The notes under the pieces were generated by a model. That model was given only the letters and a program-made list of their open reading frames with translations, did no database searches and was not told the DNA's origin. A stretch of DNA of 64,000 nucleotides from Halorussus vallis (GTDB lineage: Archaea; Halobacteriota; Halobacteria; Halobacteriales; Haladaptataceae), in assembly GCF_024138165.1 (NCBI RefSeq), contig NZ_CP100000.1, positions 2,108,001 through 2,172,000 of the forward strand, written 5' to 3'. Both the position numbers and the translations under genes were made by a program. Shown piece after piece: positions 24,615-33,257 of this stretch (positions are counted from its first letter, which is position 1; each line of letters begins with the position of its first letter).

Positions 24615-25349
24615 ATGGGTTCTATCGCGCGACGCCTCGCCGCCGTCATCGTCGCCGTCGCCCTCGTCGTCACGGCGAGCATCGTCGGCGGGGTCTTCCT
24701 CCTCGTCGGTCTCGGCGCGACCGTCGCCGTCCTCGACCTCGCGGGGAGCGTCGCGGCGGTCATCGCGCTCTCGGAGTTCGGGTTCGTCGTGACGGGCGTC
24801 GCCTTCCTGCTCGTGACCGGTCGCGGGTTGGCGTACCTCGACGTGCGGGCGCCGACCAAGCGCGACCTCGCGTGGGCGGCGGTCGGGACGCTCGTCCTGC
24901 TGGGGATTCGGGCGGTCGGCGGGTTCCTGCTGGGCGCGGCCGGCGTCTCGCTCGGCGGGCGAGGCCTCGGCGGCCTGGCCGACCGCGGCCTGCTGGAGGC
25001 GCTCCTCGTGCTCGTCCCCCTGTCGGTGCTGGTCGTCGGTCCCGCCGAGGAACTGCTGTTCCGCAACGTGATACAGAAGTACCTCGCCGAGTCGTTCTCG
25101 CGCCGGGGCGCGATACTGGTCGCCAGCGTGCTGTTCGCGGTCGTCCACCTGCCGAACGCGCTCATCGCCGGACTCGACGCGGCGGGAGCGGCGGGCGTGC
25201 TCGCGCTGTTGTTCTGCATCTCGGTCGCGCTCGGCGCGATGTACGACTGGACGGGCAACCTGTTCGCGCCGGTGGTCGCCCACGGCCTGTACGACGCGGT
25301 CCTGTTCGCCGCGGCGTACCTCTCGCTGGTGGGCGGGCGACTCGCCTGA
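24615..25349 (+). CDS. CPBP-family intramembrane glutamic protease (type II CAAX endopeptidase-like)
   Basis: 244 residues with about six to seven membrane helices. The active-site motifs are GPAEELLFRNVIQKYL (EExxxR), VLFAVVHLPNALIAG (FxxxH) and VAHGLYDAVLFA (HxxxD/N). Members cleave within membranes or act in membrane-protein processing; many have no known substrate. It has a paralogue at 45004 with nearly the same EELLFRxVIQ block. Divergent context gives no pathway clue. Confidence 0.92.
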   Translation: MGSIARRLAAVIVAVALVVTASIVGGVFLLVGLGATVAVLDLAGSVAAVIALSEFGFVVTGVAFLLVTGRGLAYLDVRAPTKRDLAWAAVGTLVLLGIRAVGGFLLGAAGVSLGGRGLGGLADRGLLEALLVLVPLSVLVVGPAEELLFRNVIQKYLAESFSRRGAILVASVLFAVVHLPNALIAGLDAAGAAGVLALLFCISVALGAMYDWTGNLFAPVVAHGLYDAVLFAAAYLSLVGGRLA

Positions 25350-25394
25350 CGGCGGCCGCGGACGACGATTCGTCGGAGGTCGCGACCGGCGCCG

Positions 25395-26447
25395 CTATCC
25401 GAACCCTTCGCTCTCCAGGTAGTCGTCGGGCACGCCGAGTCGCCGGACGACGGCGGTCAGCCCCTCGACCATCACGTTGGTCCCGCATGCGTACACCTCG
25501 GCGTTCGCGGGGTCGATGCGGGCGTCGATGTCGTAGTTCGGTTCCTCGCCGGCGATGCGCTCCATCGCGTCGGTGAGGTCGACGTCGGCCAGCGCGTCGT
25601 CGACGACGTACTTCAGCAGCGTCTGCTGGACGTAGGCGGTTTCGCCCGCCCAGTCGGTGAGGTACTCCTCCCGGGAGAGCGTGGGCACGAAGTGGAAGTT
25701 GTCGTGTTTGTCGTCGAGCGCTCGGAACTCCTCGCGGTACGCCAAGTCGTCCCGCCACCCGGTGCCGAGGAACAGCCAGACGTCGCGCTGTTCGCCGCCG
25801 AACTCGTCGCGGCCCTCCTCGAAGGTGTACTCGATCATGCTCCGGAACGGCGCGACGCCGGTTCCGGTGGCGAGGAACACCACGTCTCGGCCGGAGGGTT
25901 CCTGGAGCGTGAACTCCCCGTTCGGACCCCGCAGGGTCACGTCGTCGCCCACCTCCGCCTCGCTACAGAGTTGCGTCGTGAGTTTGCCGCCGGGGACGCG
26001 CCGGACGCAGATTTCGAGCGCGTCGTCGTTCGGCGACGAGGCGATGGAGTAGGGCCGCGGCACGCCGCCGTACCGGACCGTGACGTACTGGCCGGGCGCG
26101 AAGTCGATGTCGGTCTCGTCCTCGTCGAAGCGGATCTTCAGCAGCGACGGGTAGGCCCGTCGGCTCCGCTGGCGGAGCGTCGAGAACTTCTTTTCGAGCG
26201 CGCCCGGCGGGTCGCCCTCGTCCCACGCCTCGCGGAACCGCTCCCAGTCGACGTCCTCGTCGTTGGCGGTTTCGGCCTGGGCCAGCAGTTCCTCGGCGTC
26301 GTGTCGCCGGAGGGTTTCGCGGACCTCGGTCTCGATCTCGTCGCGCCGGTTGTGGTCCATCGCCTCAACGTCGACGACCTCCGTGCCCTCGGTTATCAGC
26401 GGTAGCGTCTCGGCCGCCTCTCGTTGGGTGATTCGCTCCCGCCCCAT
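25395..26447 (-). CDS. FAD/NAD(P)-binding oxidoreductase, ferredoxin-NADP reductase type
   Basis: 350 residues. The reductase core has an FAD-binding RPYSIASSPND, GGKLTTQL, an NAD(P)-binding GTGVAPFRSMIEY, and VYACGTNVMVEG near the C terminus. About 100 extra residues precede it (MGRERITQREAAETLPLITE at the start), acidic and helical, with no cofactor motif. Likely passes electrons between NAD(P)H and a partner redox protein. No ferredoxin domain is fused; a free ferredoxin is encoded at 29748 but is not linked. It lies downstream of the aldo/keto reductase gene on the same strand, 66 bases apart. Confidence 0.88.
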   Translation of the reverse strand: MGRERITQREAAETLPLITEGTEVVDVEAMDHNRRDEIETEVRETLRRHDAEELLAQAETANDEDVDWERFREAWDEGDPPGALEKKFSTLRQRSRRAYPSLLKIRFDEDETDIDFAPGQYVTVRYGGVPRPYSIASSPNDDALEICVRRVPGGKLTTQLCSEAEVGDDVTLRGPNGEFTLQEPSGRDVVFLATGTGVAPFRSMIEYTFEEGRDEFGGEQRDVWLFLGTGWRDDLAYREEFRALDDKHDNFHFVPTLSREEYLTDWAGETAYVQQTLLKYVVDDALADVDLTDAMERIAGEEPNYDIDARIDPANAEVYACGTNVMVEGLTAVVRRLGVPDDYLESEGFG

Positions 26448-26491
26448 ATCGTCAGGCTAGTCGGGCGCGAGTCGGTTAAATCGGGCGGCGG

Positions 26492-26513
26492 ACGTTCGAT
26501 TCGAATCGAACGT
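26492..26513. repeat. Perfect 22-bp palindrome between two same-strand genes
   Basis: Two 11-base arms with no spacer (26492-26502 and 26503-26513). It touches the stop codon of the aldo/keto reductase gene (26514) and lies 44 bases upstream of the flavin reductase start. It could be a hairpin after the first gene or an operator for the second. Confidence 0.7.
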
Positions 26514-27308
26514 TCAGCGATTCCACGCCGCCGCGTCGGGGTCGACGAGTCGCTCGCGGCGGTCTATCGCGTCGATTCGCTCGCGCTCCTCGGCGGTGAG
26601 GGTCGGCGCGTCGAGGTTCGCCCGGAGGTGGTCCTCGCCGGTGGCCTTCGGAATCGGAACGACGCCCTCCCGGTCGTTCAGCCAGGCGAGGCTGACCGCT
26701 TCGGGGGTCGTGTCGTGCGCTTCGGCGATGTCGACTAGTTCGGGCACGTTGCCCGCTTCGCCGCGCATCAGCGGGGCGTAGGCGACCAGCGTCACGTCGT
26801 GTTCCCGGCAGTGAGCCAGCAGGTCGTCCTGCGGGAGCAGGGGATGGCACTCGACCTGGTTGGCGACGACCGGCGCGTCCAGAATCTCGCGGGCCTCGTC
26901 GAGCAGGTCGGGCGTGAAGTTACTGACCGCGACGTTTCGGGTCGTCCCCTCCTCGCGGAGGCGGTCGAACGCCGGAAGCGTCTCCTCGGGGTCGTAGGCG
27001 CCCGTCGGCCAGTGGACGTACAGCAGGTCGACCGACTCGACGCCGAGTCGGTCGAGACTCTCCGCGGCGGTCGCGCGCACGTCCTCGGGGGCGAGATTGT
27101 CCGGGTGGACCTTCGTGGCGAGGAACACCGCCTCGCGGTCGACGTCACTCTCGCGGATTCCGGCGCCGACGGCCGCCTCGTTGTCGTACATCTGGGCGGT
27201 GTCGAGGTGTCGATAGCCGAGTTCGAGCGCGGTCCGGACGGTCTCGGTGCACCGGTCGGGGTCGTCGTTGCCCGAGGTGCCGAGGCCGGGGCTGGGAATC
27301 GTCGTCAC
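26514..27308 (-). CDS. Aldo/keto reductase
   Basis: 264 residues from a GTG start (VTTIPSPGLGTSGND). The catalytic tetrad is visible: Asp and Tyr in LDTAQMYDNEAAVG, Lys in FLATKVHPDN, His in LLYVHWPTG. The late VVPIPKATGEDHLRAN binds NADPH. It reduces carbonyls with NADPH; the substrate is not predictable. The frame is open far upstream, but the family begins at this strand. A palindrome abuts its stop. Confidence 0.93.
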   Translation of the reverse strand: MTTIPSPGLGTSGNDDPDRCTETVRTALELGYRHLDTAQMYDNEAAVGAGIRESDVDREAVFLATKVHPDNLAPEDVRATAAESLDRLGVESVDLLYVHWPTGAYDPEETLPAFDRLREEGTTRNVAVSNFTPDLLDEAREILDAPVVANQVECHPLLPQDDLLAHCREHDVTLVAYAPLMRGEAGNVPELVDIAEAHDTTPEAVSLAWLNDREGVVPIPKATGEDHLRANLDAPTLTAEERERIDAIDRRERLVDPDAAAWNR

Positions 27309-27348
27309 GCCTCGAACGTGTCCGCGAGCGAGGAAAAGTCTACGCGCG

Positions 27349-27384
27349 GCGGCAACGCCCGCGGCGTGCCGCGGGCGTTGCCGC
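27349..27384. repeat. 17-bp inverted repeat directly after the MFS stop codon
   Basis: Perfect arms 27349-27365 and 27368-27384 with a two-base loop. On the reverse strand it begins one base after the stop codon (27386-27388) of the MFS gene, so the MFS mRNA would end in a very stable hairpin. No U tract follows. Confidence 0.9.
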
Positions 27385-27385
27385 A

Positions 27386-28666
27386 TCACCGCGAGGCGGC
27401 GTCCTCGCCGGGCGCGTCGCCGGCCGTGTCGTCGCCCACGTCCGCCCCGCTCGCGCCGAACGACGACGAGACGACCCGGACCGCCGCGACCCCGACGACC
27501 AGCGCGGCCCCCAGAACGCCGACCGCGACCAGCGGCGAAATCGCGTCGGCGACCGTCCCCGCGAGCAGGTAGAACGGGAGTTTCGCCAGCGCGTACGCCA
27601 TCGACGCCGCGCTCAGGACGGTCGCCCGGCCGACCGACTCGACGCGGTCGTTGACGTACTGGGAAACCAGCGGCGCGAGGAGCGCGTTCGACCCGCGCAC
27701 GGCGAAGAAGGCGGGGAAGGCCAGTAGCGGCCACGCAAGCGGTGCGAGCAGGAACAGACCGAGGAGCACCGGCGCGACGAGGAGCGTCCCGCGAACGCCG
27801 AAGCGGTCGCCGACCGGCCCGGCGCAGTAGCTCGCGACCGCCGCCACGGCCGTGAACGCCGCGTACAGCACGCCCAACGACGCCTCGGGGAACCCCAGCG
27901 ACCGCGTGGTGACCGGCTGAACGTACATGTTCGCCACGGTCGCGACGCCGAAGAAGAGCGCGGCGTAGGCGACGAACGACCGGAGCGGCGGCCGCGAGAA
28001 CCGCCGCCGGATGACGGGCAGGGCGTCGAACACCGTGAACGATTCGTCGCTTCCGTCGTTTCCGTCGCTCTCGGCATTTCCGCCGACGTACTGGCGGTTC
28101 TCCGGGAGCGTCAACAGGACGACGACGCCCGCGCCGTTGAGCACGCCGGAGGCAAGAAACGGTAGCGCGTGGTCGACGCTGTAGAGAACGCCGCCCGCGA
28201 GCATCGCGACGACGGTCACCGCGCGGTTGACCGACCCGCCGCGGCCGCGGACCCGGGCGAAGCGGTCGCCGTCGAGTTCCGCTTCGAGGGTGTCGTAGAG
28301 CCAGGCGTCGCCCGTTCCGGACTTGAACACCATCATGAGTGCCCAGAGGACGTAGAGGACCGCCAGTCCGAGGAACGACTCGACGACGACGAAGCCCAGA
28401 ATCGAGAGGGTCATGAACGCCGAACTCGCGAGCAGGCTGTTGCGCCGGCCGATGCGGTCGCCGACGTAGCCGGTCGGCACCTCGCCGACCACCGTGACCA
28501 CGGCGTAGAGCATCGAGAGCGTCGAGATGGCGGTGTAGTCGAGCCCCCGGTCGAGCAGGAAGAGCGTGAATATCGGCGAGAAGAAGCCGAACGAAACCGT
28601 CGCCTGGTAACAGTAGTACTTGGCGATGGTCGACGACGGCAGGCGGTCGGCGAGACGGGCGCGCAC
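27386..28666 (-). CDS. MFS transporter
   Basis: 426 residues, about twelve membrane helices. The loop between helices 2 and 3 has GEVPTGYVGDRIGRRNS, and a second copy of the motif, GPVGDRFGVRGT, starts the second half, as expected for the major facilitator fold. A cytosolic Asp/Gly-rich stretch sits mid-protein and the C terminus is acidic and disordered. Start is GTG (28666). Substrate unknown. It is upstream of the aldo/keto reductase gene on the same strand. Confidence 0.9.
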   Translation of the reverse strand: MRARLADRLPSSTIAKYYCYQATVSFGFFSPIFTLFLLDRGLDYTAISTLSMLYAVVTVVGEVPTGYVGDRIGRRNSLLASSAFMTLSILGFVVVESFLGLAVLYVLWALMMVFKSGTGDAWLYDTLEAELDGDRFARVRGRGGSVNRAVTVVAMLAGGVLYSVDHALPFLASGVLNGAGVVVLLTLPENRQYVGGNAESDGNDGSDESFTVFDALPVIRRRFSRPPLRSFVAYAALFFGVATVANMYVQPVTTRSLGFPEASLGVLYAAFTAVAAVASYCAGPVGDRFGVRGTLLVAPVLLGLFLLAPLAWPLLAFPAFFAVRGSNALLAPLVSQYVNDRVESVGRATVLSAASMAYALAKLPFYLLAGTVADAISPLVAVGVLGAALVVGVAAVRVVSSSFGASGADVGDDTAGDAPGEDAASR

Positions 28667-28772
28667 GGTACGGGACCGACTTGTCCGTCGTTCGGAATAA
28701 ACCCTCCCTGAACCGAATTCCTGTATCCGTTACGACAAAAGTTCGAAGGAACTGCGACGAGAGTGACGAGGT

Positions 28773-29009
28773 ATGAGCCAACGAGGCCCGCCGTGGGGAC
28801 TGCTCGGGGTCGGCGCGGCGGCGAGTCTCTGTTGCATCGGGAGTTCCGCGGTCGGCGGTGCGGCGCTCGCCGGCGGCGCGCTGGCCGGGGGTTTCGGCGC
28901 GGGCCTGATTCAGGCGCTGGTGACGGCGCTGACCGTCGGCCTCGTCGGTCTGGCGTGGCAGTGGCGGCGTGGCGGCGAGAGCGCCTGCGAACCCCGCGAG
29001 CGACGGTGA
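28773..29009 (+). CDS. Small two-helix membrane protein, 78 aa
   Basis: MSQRGPPWGLLGVGAAASLC opens a hydrophobic Gly/Ala-rich protein with a CC pair (SLCCIGSSAVGG), two helices (to LVTALTVGLVGLAWQW) and a basic tail with one Cys. This resembles small haloarchaeal membrane proteins sometimes found beside metal-transport genes; the paired cysteines suggest metal or disulfide chemistry, but this is a guess. Divergent from the MFS gene. Confidence 0.72.
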   Translation: MSQRGPPWGLLGVGAAASLCCIGSSAVGGAALAGGALAGGFGAGLIQALVTALTVGLVGLAWQWRRGGESACEPRERR

Positions 29010-29075
29010 GCGCCATCGCGGTCGGGGCGGTGTCGTCCGCCGGACGGCACCGCCCCGACCGTCACGAGGTAGTTC

Positions 29076-29543
29076 CTACTCGAACCGGCCGGTTTCCGCG
29101 CCGCACTCCTCGCAGACCGTCACGAGGGCGTCCCGGTCGTCGATCGCCCGGATGTCGTTCGACGTGCGCTCGTCGCAGTCCGGACAGTCACGGACCATGT
29201 CGAGGTCGTCGGTCCCCCGAGGTGCGCCGAGCGCGAGGGCGACGACGCGCTCGTCGCCCTCGTTGGTCCCCCGCTGGTACTCGCCGGGGGCGAACCGAAC
29301 GACCTCGCCGGACTCGACTTCCGCCTCGCCCGACTCCGTCTCGAAGGTCACCGTCCCCGACTGGACGTAGAAGATCTCCTCCTGGTCGCCGTGGGCGTGA
29401 TAGCCGAAGGAGAAACTGTCGCCCGGCGCCAGTTCGAAGTAATTTATCGCCACGTCGGTCGCGCCGAGGGCGTCGGTCAGCGGTCGCTTCACGTCCGCCG
29501 GTCCCATCCAGGACGCCACGTCGTCGATGGTGACTCGCTCCAT
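29076..29543 (-). CDS. Cupin-domain protein with C-terminal zinc ribbon
   Basis: 155 residues. The cupin barrel motifs are FGYHAHGDQEEIFYV (metal-binding His, His, Glu) and RFAPGEYQRGTN. After the barrel comes a zinc ribbon with RDCPDCDERT and TVCEECGAETG. The start at 29543 (MERVTIDDVASWMGPADVK) is the family-like one; longer frames are not credible. Likely a metal-binding sensor or a small dioxygenase-like protein; the ribbon may mediate contacts. No operon partners. Confidence 0.88.
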   Translation of the reverse strand: MERVTIDDVASWMGPADVKRPLTDALGATDVAINYFELAPGDSFSFGYHAHGDQEEIFYVQSGTVTFETESGEAEVESGEVVRFAPGEYQRGTNEGDERVVALALGAPRGTDDLDMVRDCPDCDERTSNDIRAIDDRDALVTVCEECGAETGRFE

Positions 29544-29685
29544 ACGTACCCGGGCGTCCCGGACTCCAAAACCGTACCGACGAACGACCACCTTAAACGC
29601 TCGGCGGAGAATCGCCAGCGTGCGACGGGACCCCGCTGACGTCCGGCGTTTTTAGCCCGGCCTAAACCTCTTCGAACGCCGATAC

Positions 29686-29741
29686 TTTTAAGTAGAGAGT
29701 GTCGTTTTAAGTGCTCTCTCGGCGTTGGAACAGATAGGTGA
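29686..29741 (+). promoter_or_regulatory. Promoter region of the ferredoxin gene
   Basis: Two TATA-like boxes TTTTAAGT, at 29686-29693 and 29705-29712, spaced 19 bases apart. Inverted hexamers agagag (29694-29699) and ctctct (29714-29719) flank the second box. A Shine-Dalgarno-like AGGTGA lies at 29736-29741, six bases before the ATG. The doubled box and the small palindrome suggest regulated transcription. Confidence 0.55.
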
Positions 29742-30068
<327 letters not shown>

Positions 30069-30107
30069 TCGAAATTTACTTACAGTTTCTGCGGGAAGCG
30101 AAGTTCG

Positions 30108-31481
30108 ATGATAGCGACAGCCCTCCGCACGCGCATCGTCATCTGTGTCGTCCTCTGTAACTGTCTCGCGCTCACCGTCCCTGCGTCGGCAGTGAGCGGG
30201 ACCCCAGTCGCCTCCGCGACGACGGCCCCTTCGACCGACGAACCGATTTCCTCGGGCGACTCGTTCTGCGCCGGCGAACGCCTCGGATTCGAAATCCGGA
30301 ATTCGACGCAGAACGCCGGGAAGTCGTACGAGATTCGCACGGCGACCGACAGCCAGAAGTTAGCCGCTCAGGTGTGGGTGAGAGAGAACGGGACCGGGGT
30401 CGTCGACACGACCGCCCTCGCTACCGACGGTGAAGCGAAATCGTACTTCGTCGCCGACGGAGACGGAACGCCGATCGTCTTCGAAGGCGGACGGAGCGTC
30501 AAAGCCGGGAACATCACCGAAGCGAAGTGGACCGTCCGGTCGGAACCCTGCGCTAAGTTCCCCGACCGACTCGTCGGCGTCTGGGACTGGCCGTACGAGA
30601 CCCAACTGTTCGTCGGGGGAGACGCCGAAGCAGTCGAAATCACGAGCGAGACGATGAACGCGACAGAGCTCGCGGCGGTCTTCGGCGGAACGAAGACCGC
30701 CGACGGCGTGCGAGTCGACGTCGCGGACCGGCAGACCGTTCCGGCGACGTTCCAGTACCGCCACACGGACGAACACGTCTTTCACGTGTCCGCGGTCGGC
30801 GGCGACGCGAACGCGACCGCTTGGCTGACTTTAGTGACATTCCCAGTACCACCCGTCAAATTCACCTCTGACGACGTGATTCGGGGCGGTCGAAACGGGA
30901 CGGCCGAGGTTTCGCTGGCGTTCGAGGGACCGCGCGTCGCCACGGTCACCGCGAGTCGAGGCGACGTCCGCCTGCACGCGACCGTCCGGGACGCCGACCG
31001 CGACGAGAACGTGACGCTTCGGTACGACGTCAACGCGATGGGGTCCATCACCGGCGAGACGAGCGACGAAACGGCCGCCGAGGCGGTCGACGTCGCCGGT
31101 GACGACCGCCTGCTCTCGGTGAACGTGAGCGAGAGTCCCGGCTCGCGGACGCACGGCGAGTACGAACTCGAACTGGCGAAGTCCCGAGACGGGGAGGTGG
31201 TAGACGTGACGATACTCAGAGTCGTGGAGTCAGAGCGGTCCGGAGAGACGCAGCGTACCGACGACTCGCCGACGACGAAGCGAAACGAAACCGCCGTTAC
31301 GGAAACGCCGACCGACGGCGCTTCGCCGACCACGGAGGGCGATGCGACCGCCGAAGAAACGAACGGCTCCGAGGCGACGACCGACGAATCGGCGACGTCT
31401 GCCGTTCCGGGTTTCGGTCTTGGAGCGGGACTCGCGGCGGTCGCCGTCGCACTCGGACTAGCCGCCGTGCGCCGTCGGTGA
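30108..31481 (+). CDS. Secreted surface protein with PGF-CTERM sorting signal
   Basis: 457 residues. Signal peptide about 1-29 (RIVICVVLCNCLALTVPASA). A beta-rich extracellular region with many N-x-S/T glycosylation sites follows (GERLGFEIRNSTQNAGKSYE near the start; similar to the BGTF-like surface domain of S-layer proteins). A Thr/Asp/Glu-rich spacer precedes the C-terminal VPGFGLGAGLAAVAVALG and RRR. The PGF motif, hydrophobic helix and basic tail form the archaeosortase A recognition signal, after which a lipid anchor is expected. TATA-like atttactta lies about 30 bases upstream. Surface role inferred. Confidence 0.87.
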   Translation: MIATALRTRIVICVVLCNCLALTVPASAVSGTPVASATTAPSTDEPISSGDSFCAGERLGFEIRNSTQNAGKSYEIRTATDSQKLAAQVWVRENGTGVVDTTALATDGEAKSYFVADGDGTPIVFEGGRSVKAGNITEAKWTVRSEPCAKFPDRLVGVWDWPYETQLFVGGDAEAVEITSETMNATELAAVFGGTKTADGVRVDVADRQTVPATFQYRHTDEHVFHVSAVGGDANATAWLTLVTFPVPPVKFTSDDVIRGGRNGTAEVSLAFEGPRVATVTASRGDVRLHATVRDADRDENVTLRYDVNAMGSITGETSDETAAEAVDVAGDDRLLSVNVSESPGSRTHGEYELELAKSRDGEVVDVTILRVVESERSGETQRTDDSPTTKRNETAVTETPTDGASPTTEGDATAEETNGSEATTDESATSAVPGFGLGAGLAAVAVALGLAAVRRR

Positions 31482-31500
31482 CACGGTCCAGTACGTCCGG

Positions 31501-31665
31501 CTAGTTCGGCCGGTCGACGTCGAACGCCTGTCGGAGGTACGCCAGCGCGTCGGTCTCCGCGAGGTACTCGAACTGCTCGCGGAAGTGAGTCTCGCAGAGG
31601 CCGACCCGAACGCCGCCCATCTCGGGGGCGAACTCCGCATCCCGGTTGCAGTAGTGACACCGCAT
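31501..31665 (-). CDS. Small zinc-finger protein (DUF6757-like)
   Basis: 54 residues: MRCHYCNRDAEFAPEMGGVR, then GLCETHFREQFEYLAETDAL. CxxC plus C-x2-H makes a zinc knuckle; the remainder is one helix. Start at 31665 places the knuckle at the N terminus as in homologues I recall; seven more in-frame codons exist upstream (ATG at 31686). Convergent with the surface-protein gene. Function unknown. Confidence 0.75.
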   Translation of the reverse strand: MRCHYCNRDAEFAPEMGGVRVGLCETHFREQFEYLAETDALAYLRQAFDVDRPN

Positions 31666-31714
31666 ACCTCGGGCTACGTCCCGCATCGAATTTAACTCTG
31701 TGCTTGCGGGTCGT

Positions 31715-32506
31715 TCACAGCGACACCGCCGACCGGAAGTGCCGGTACTCCGGTTTCGACAGGCCGGCCCGACCGACCTCGTGGCCGTGGGCGTCGGTCC
31801 CTCCGGTCGGCACGAGGTCGTAGTCGGCGATGGCGCGCTCGACCACGCGAGTGTCGACTTCGCGGTCGTAGGGGTAGTAGCGCTCGACCGCGTCGAGGTC
31901 GGCGGCGAGTTCCAGCGCCGCCTCCGGGTCGTCGTACCGGTAGGGGTGGGCGAGACCGACCAGGCCGGCGGCCTCCGAGAGGAGTTCGACCCCGCGCTCG
32001 AAACCAGTGACGTCCCGGGCGACGTAACAGGGGCCGTCGTTACCGATGAGATCGGCGAACACCGCGCCCACGTCGTCGTAGTCGGTTTCGGGGTGGTCGA
32101 CGACCGCTCGCGCGACGTGCGGGCGGCCGATGCCCGCGCGGGCTTCCAGGTCGAGGTCCACACCGAGGTGCGCCTCGACGTTCTCGATTATCTTGCGGCC
32201 GCGCTCGGCCCGGTCGGTCTGGAGGCGGTCGAGTTCGTCGACGAGGTCCTGGGTCGGGGTCACGCCGTAGGCGAGGAGGTCGACGCGCTCGCCGCCGTCC
32301 GGTTGAACGCGCAGTTCGATGCCGTGGACGACCGTCACCCCTTCGATGACGTCGACCGGCGTCGAGAGTTCGGGGTGGAGCCTGTCGTGGTCGGTGATCG
32401 CGACGACCGAGACGTCGGCGTCGCGGGCGGCCGAGGGCACCTCCGACAGTTCCATCTCGCCGTCGGAGTTGGTCGTGTGGACGTGGAGGTCGGCGAAGAC
32501 GCTCAT
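31715..32506 (-). CDS. PHP-domain metallophosphoesterase
   Basis: 263 residues. The metal-binding motifs occur in PHP order: FADLHVHTTNSDG, VAITDHDRLHPE, GIELRVQ, GLAHPYRY and PTGGTDAHGHE. Related members are phosphatases or 5'-3' exonucleases acting on oligonucleotides; the precise substrate is open. The ATG at 32506 begins at the first metal strand, so the protein is complete. Divergent from the DUF5789-like gene. Confidence 0.9.
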   Translation of the reverse strand: MSVFADLHVHTTNSDGEMELSEVPSAARDADVSVVAITDHDRLHPELSTPVDVIEGVTVVHGIELRVQPDGGERVDLLAYGVTPTQDLVDELDRLQTDRAERGRKIIENVEAHLGVDLDLEARAGIGRPHVARAVVDHPETDYDDVGAVFADLIGNDGPCYVARDVTGFERGVELLSEAAGLVGLAHPYRYDDPEAALELAADLDAVERYYPYDREVDTRVVERAIADYDLVPTGGTDAHGHEVGRAGLSKPEYRHFRSAVSL

Positions 32507-32598
32507 ACCGCCCTCAACGAGCGACGGACCGAAAGGGCTTCGCTATCGATTATCACCATTAAACACATTAAATTCGCTTGTACCCCTTGGCGGGAAGG

Positions 32599-32606
32599 TT
32601 TATCAT
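32599..32606 (+). promoter_or_regulatory. TATA box for a probably leaderless transcript
   Basis: TTTATCAT in an AT-rich stretch, about 31 bases before the ATG at 32630. This spacing fits a transcription start at or next to that ATG and helps decide against the earlier ATG at 32615. Confidence 0.5.
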
Positions 32607-32629
32607 TAACTTTGATGTCTATTGGGGTG

Positions 32630-32914
32630 ATGAGTCTGAAAGAAGCGACCGAACTCCTGCGCGACCACGACTACCCCGCGACCACCGACCAACTCGCCGC
32701 CACGTACGGCGACTACGAGATCGAACTCGCGGAAGGTAGCGAGACGCTCGCGGACGTGTTCGAGCGCATCGAATCCGAGACACTCCACGGTTCGGGGGAA
32801 GCCGAGGAGATGCTCTACTCCGCGGTCAGCGCCAAGGCCATCGGCCGGAAGGGCTACAGCGACCGTGACCCGACGACGCTCGGGACCATGGGACCGGAGC
32901 AAGTCTCCTTCTAG
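32630..32914 (+). CDS. DUF5789-like small protein
   Basis: 94 residues: MSLKEATELLRDHDYPATTD, then DYEIELAEGSETLADVF and AIGRKGYSDRDPTTLG, a pattern I recall for the haloarchaeal DUF5789 family. Predicted small helical/beta protein without motifs. An upstream in-frame ATG (32615) would add five residues, but the TATA box position favours 32630. Followed after 6 bases by a very strong hairpin. Confidence 0.8.
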   Translation: MSLKEATELLRDHDYPATTDQLAATYGDYEIELAEGSETLADVFERIESETLHGSGEAEEMLYSAVSAKAIGRKGYSDRDPTTLGTMGPEQVSF

Positions 32915-32920
32915 ACCACC

Positions 32921-32982
32921 TTTTTTCGAGGAGTGGTAGCCGTGAGCGCCTGTGGCGCTCCGGCTACCACTCCTCGAAAAAA
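32921..32982. terminator. Very strong bidirectional hairpin terminator
   Basis: Arms of 22 bases (32921-32942 and 32961-32982) begin and end in six T and six A. A one-base bulge (32943) and a further 7-bp stem (32944-32950 / 32954-32960) close on a three-base loop. It follows the DUF5789-like stop by six bases and has T tracts on both strands, so it could end transcripts from either side. Confidence 0.75.
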
Positions 32983-33001
32983 TTTGGACCAAAAAAGGCA
33001 C

Positions 33002-33040
33002 GCGAGCGAGACGACGGCATATCGCCGTCGTCTCGCTCGC
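33002..33040. repeat. 17-bp inverted repeat between convergent genes
   Basis: Perfect arms 33002-33018 and 33024-33040 with a five-base loop (atatc). It lies 20 bases after the preceding hairpin. A shorter perfect repeat follows at 33198-33219 (10-bp arms, two-base loop). Confidence 0.88.
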
Positions 33041-33257
33041 ATCTTCGGTAAACTGGTGCGGGCGCGAAGCGCCCTGAGCAGTCGCTGGTGCGCTTGCTCA
33101 CTCACTCGCTGCGCTCGTTCGCTCGCGGCGACCCGCAGGCGGTTGGTCAGTCAGTAGGAACAGTTGTCCGTGAAAATTCACAAAACTGGCCGGCCGGCCG
33201 CGACCGCGTGCGGTCGCGGTCGGGCGATTCGTCGCTCCGCCTTTGCTCGTTCGTCGG

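Larger units (their letters stand above)
32915..33257. other. 343-bp gene-free gap between convergent genes
   Basis: Holds three hairpins (32921-32982, 33002-33040, 33198-33219) and a stretch near 33090-33135 rich in ctcactcgctgcgctcg-like words. No reading frame here has coding character. Confidence 0.7.
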
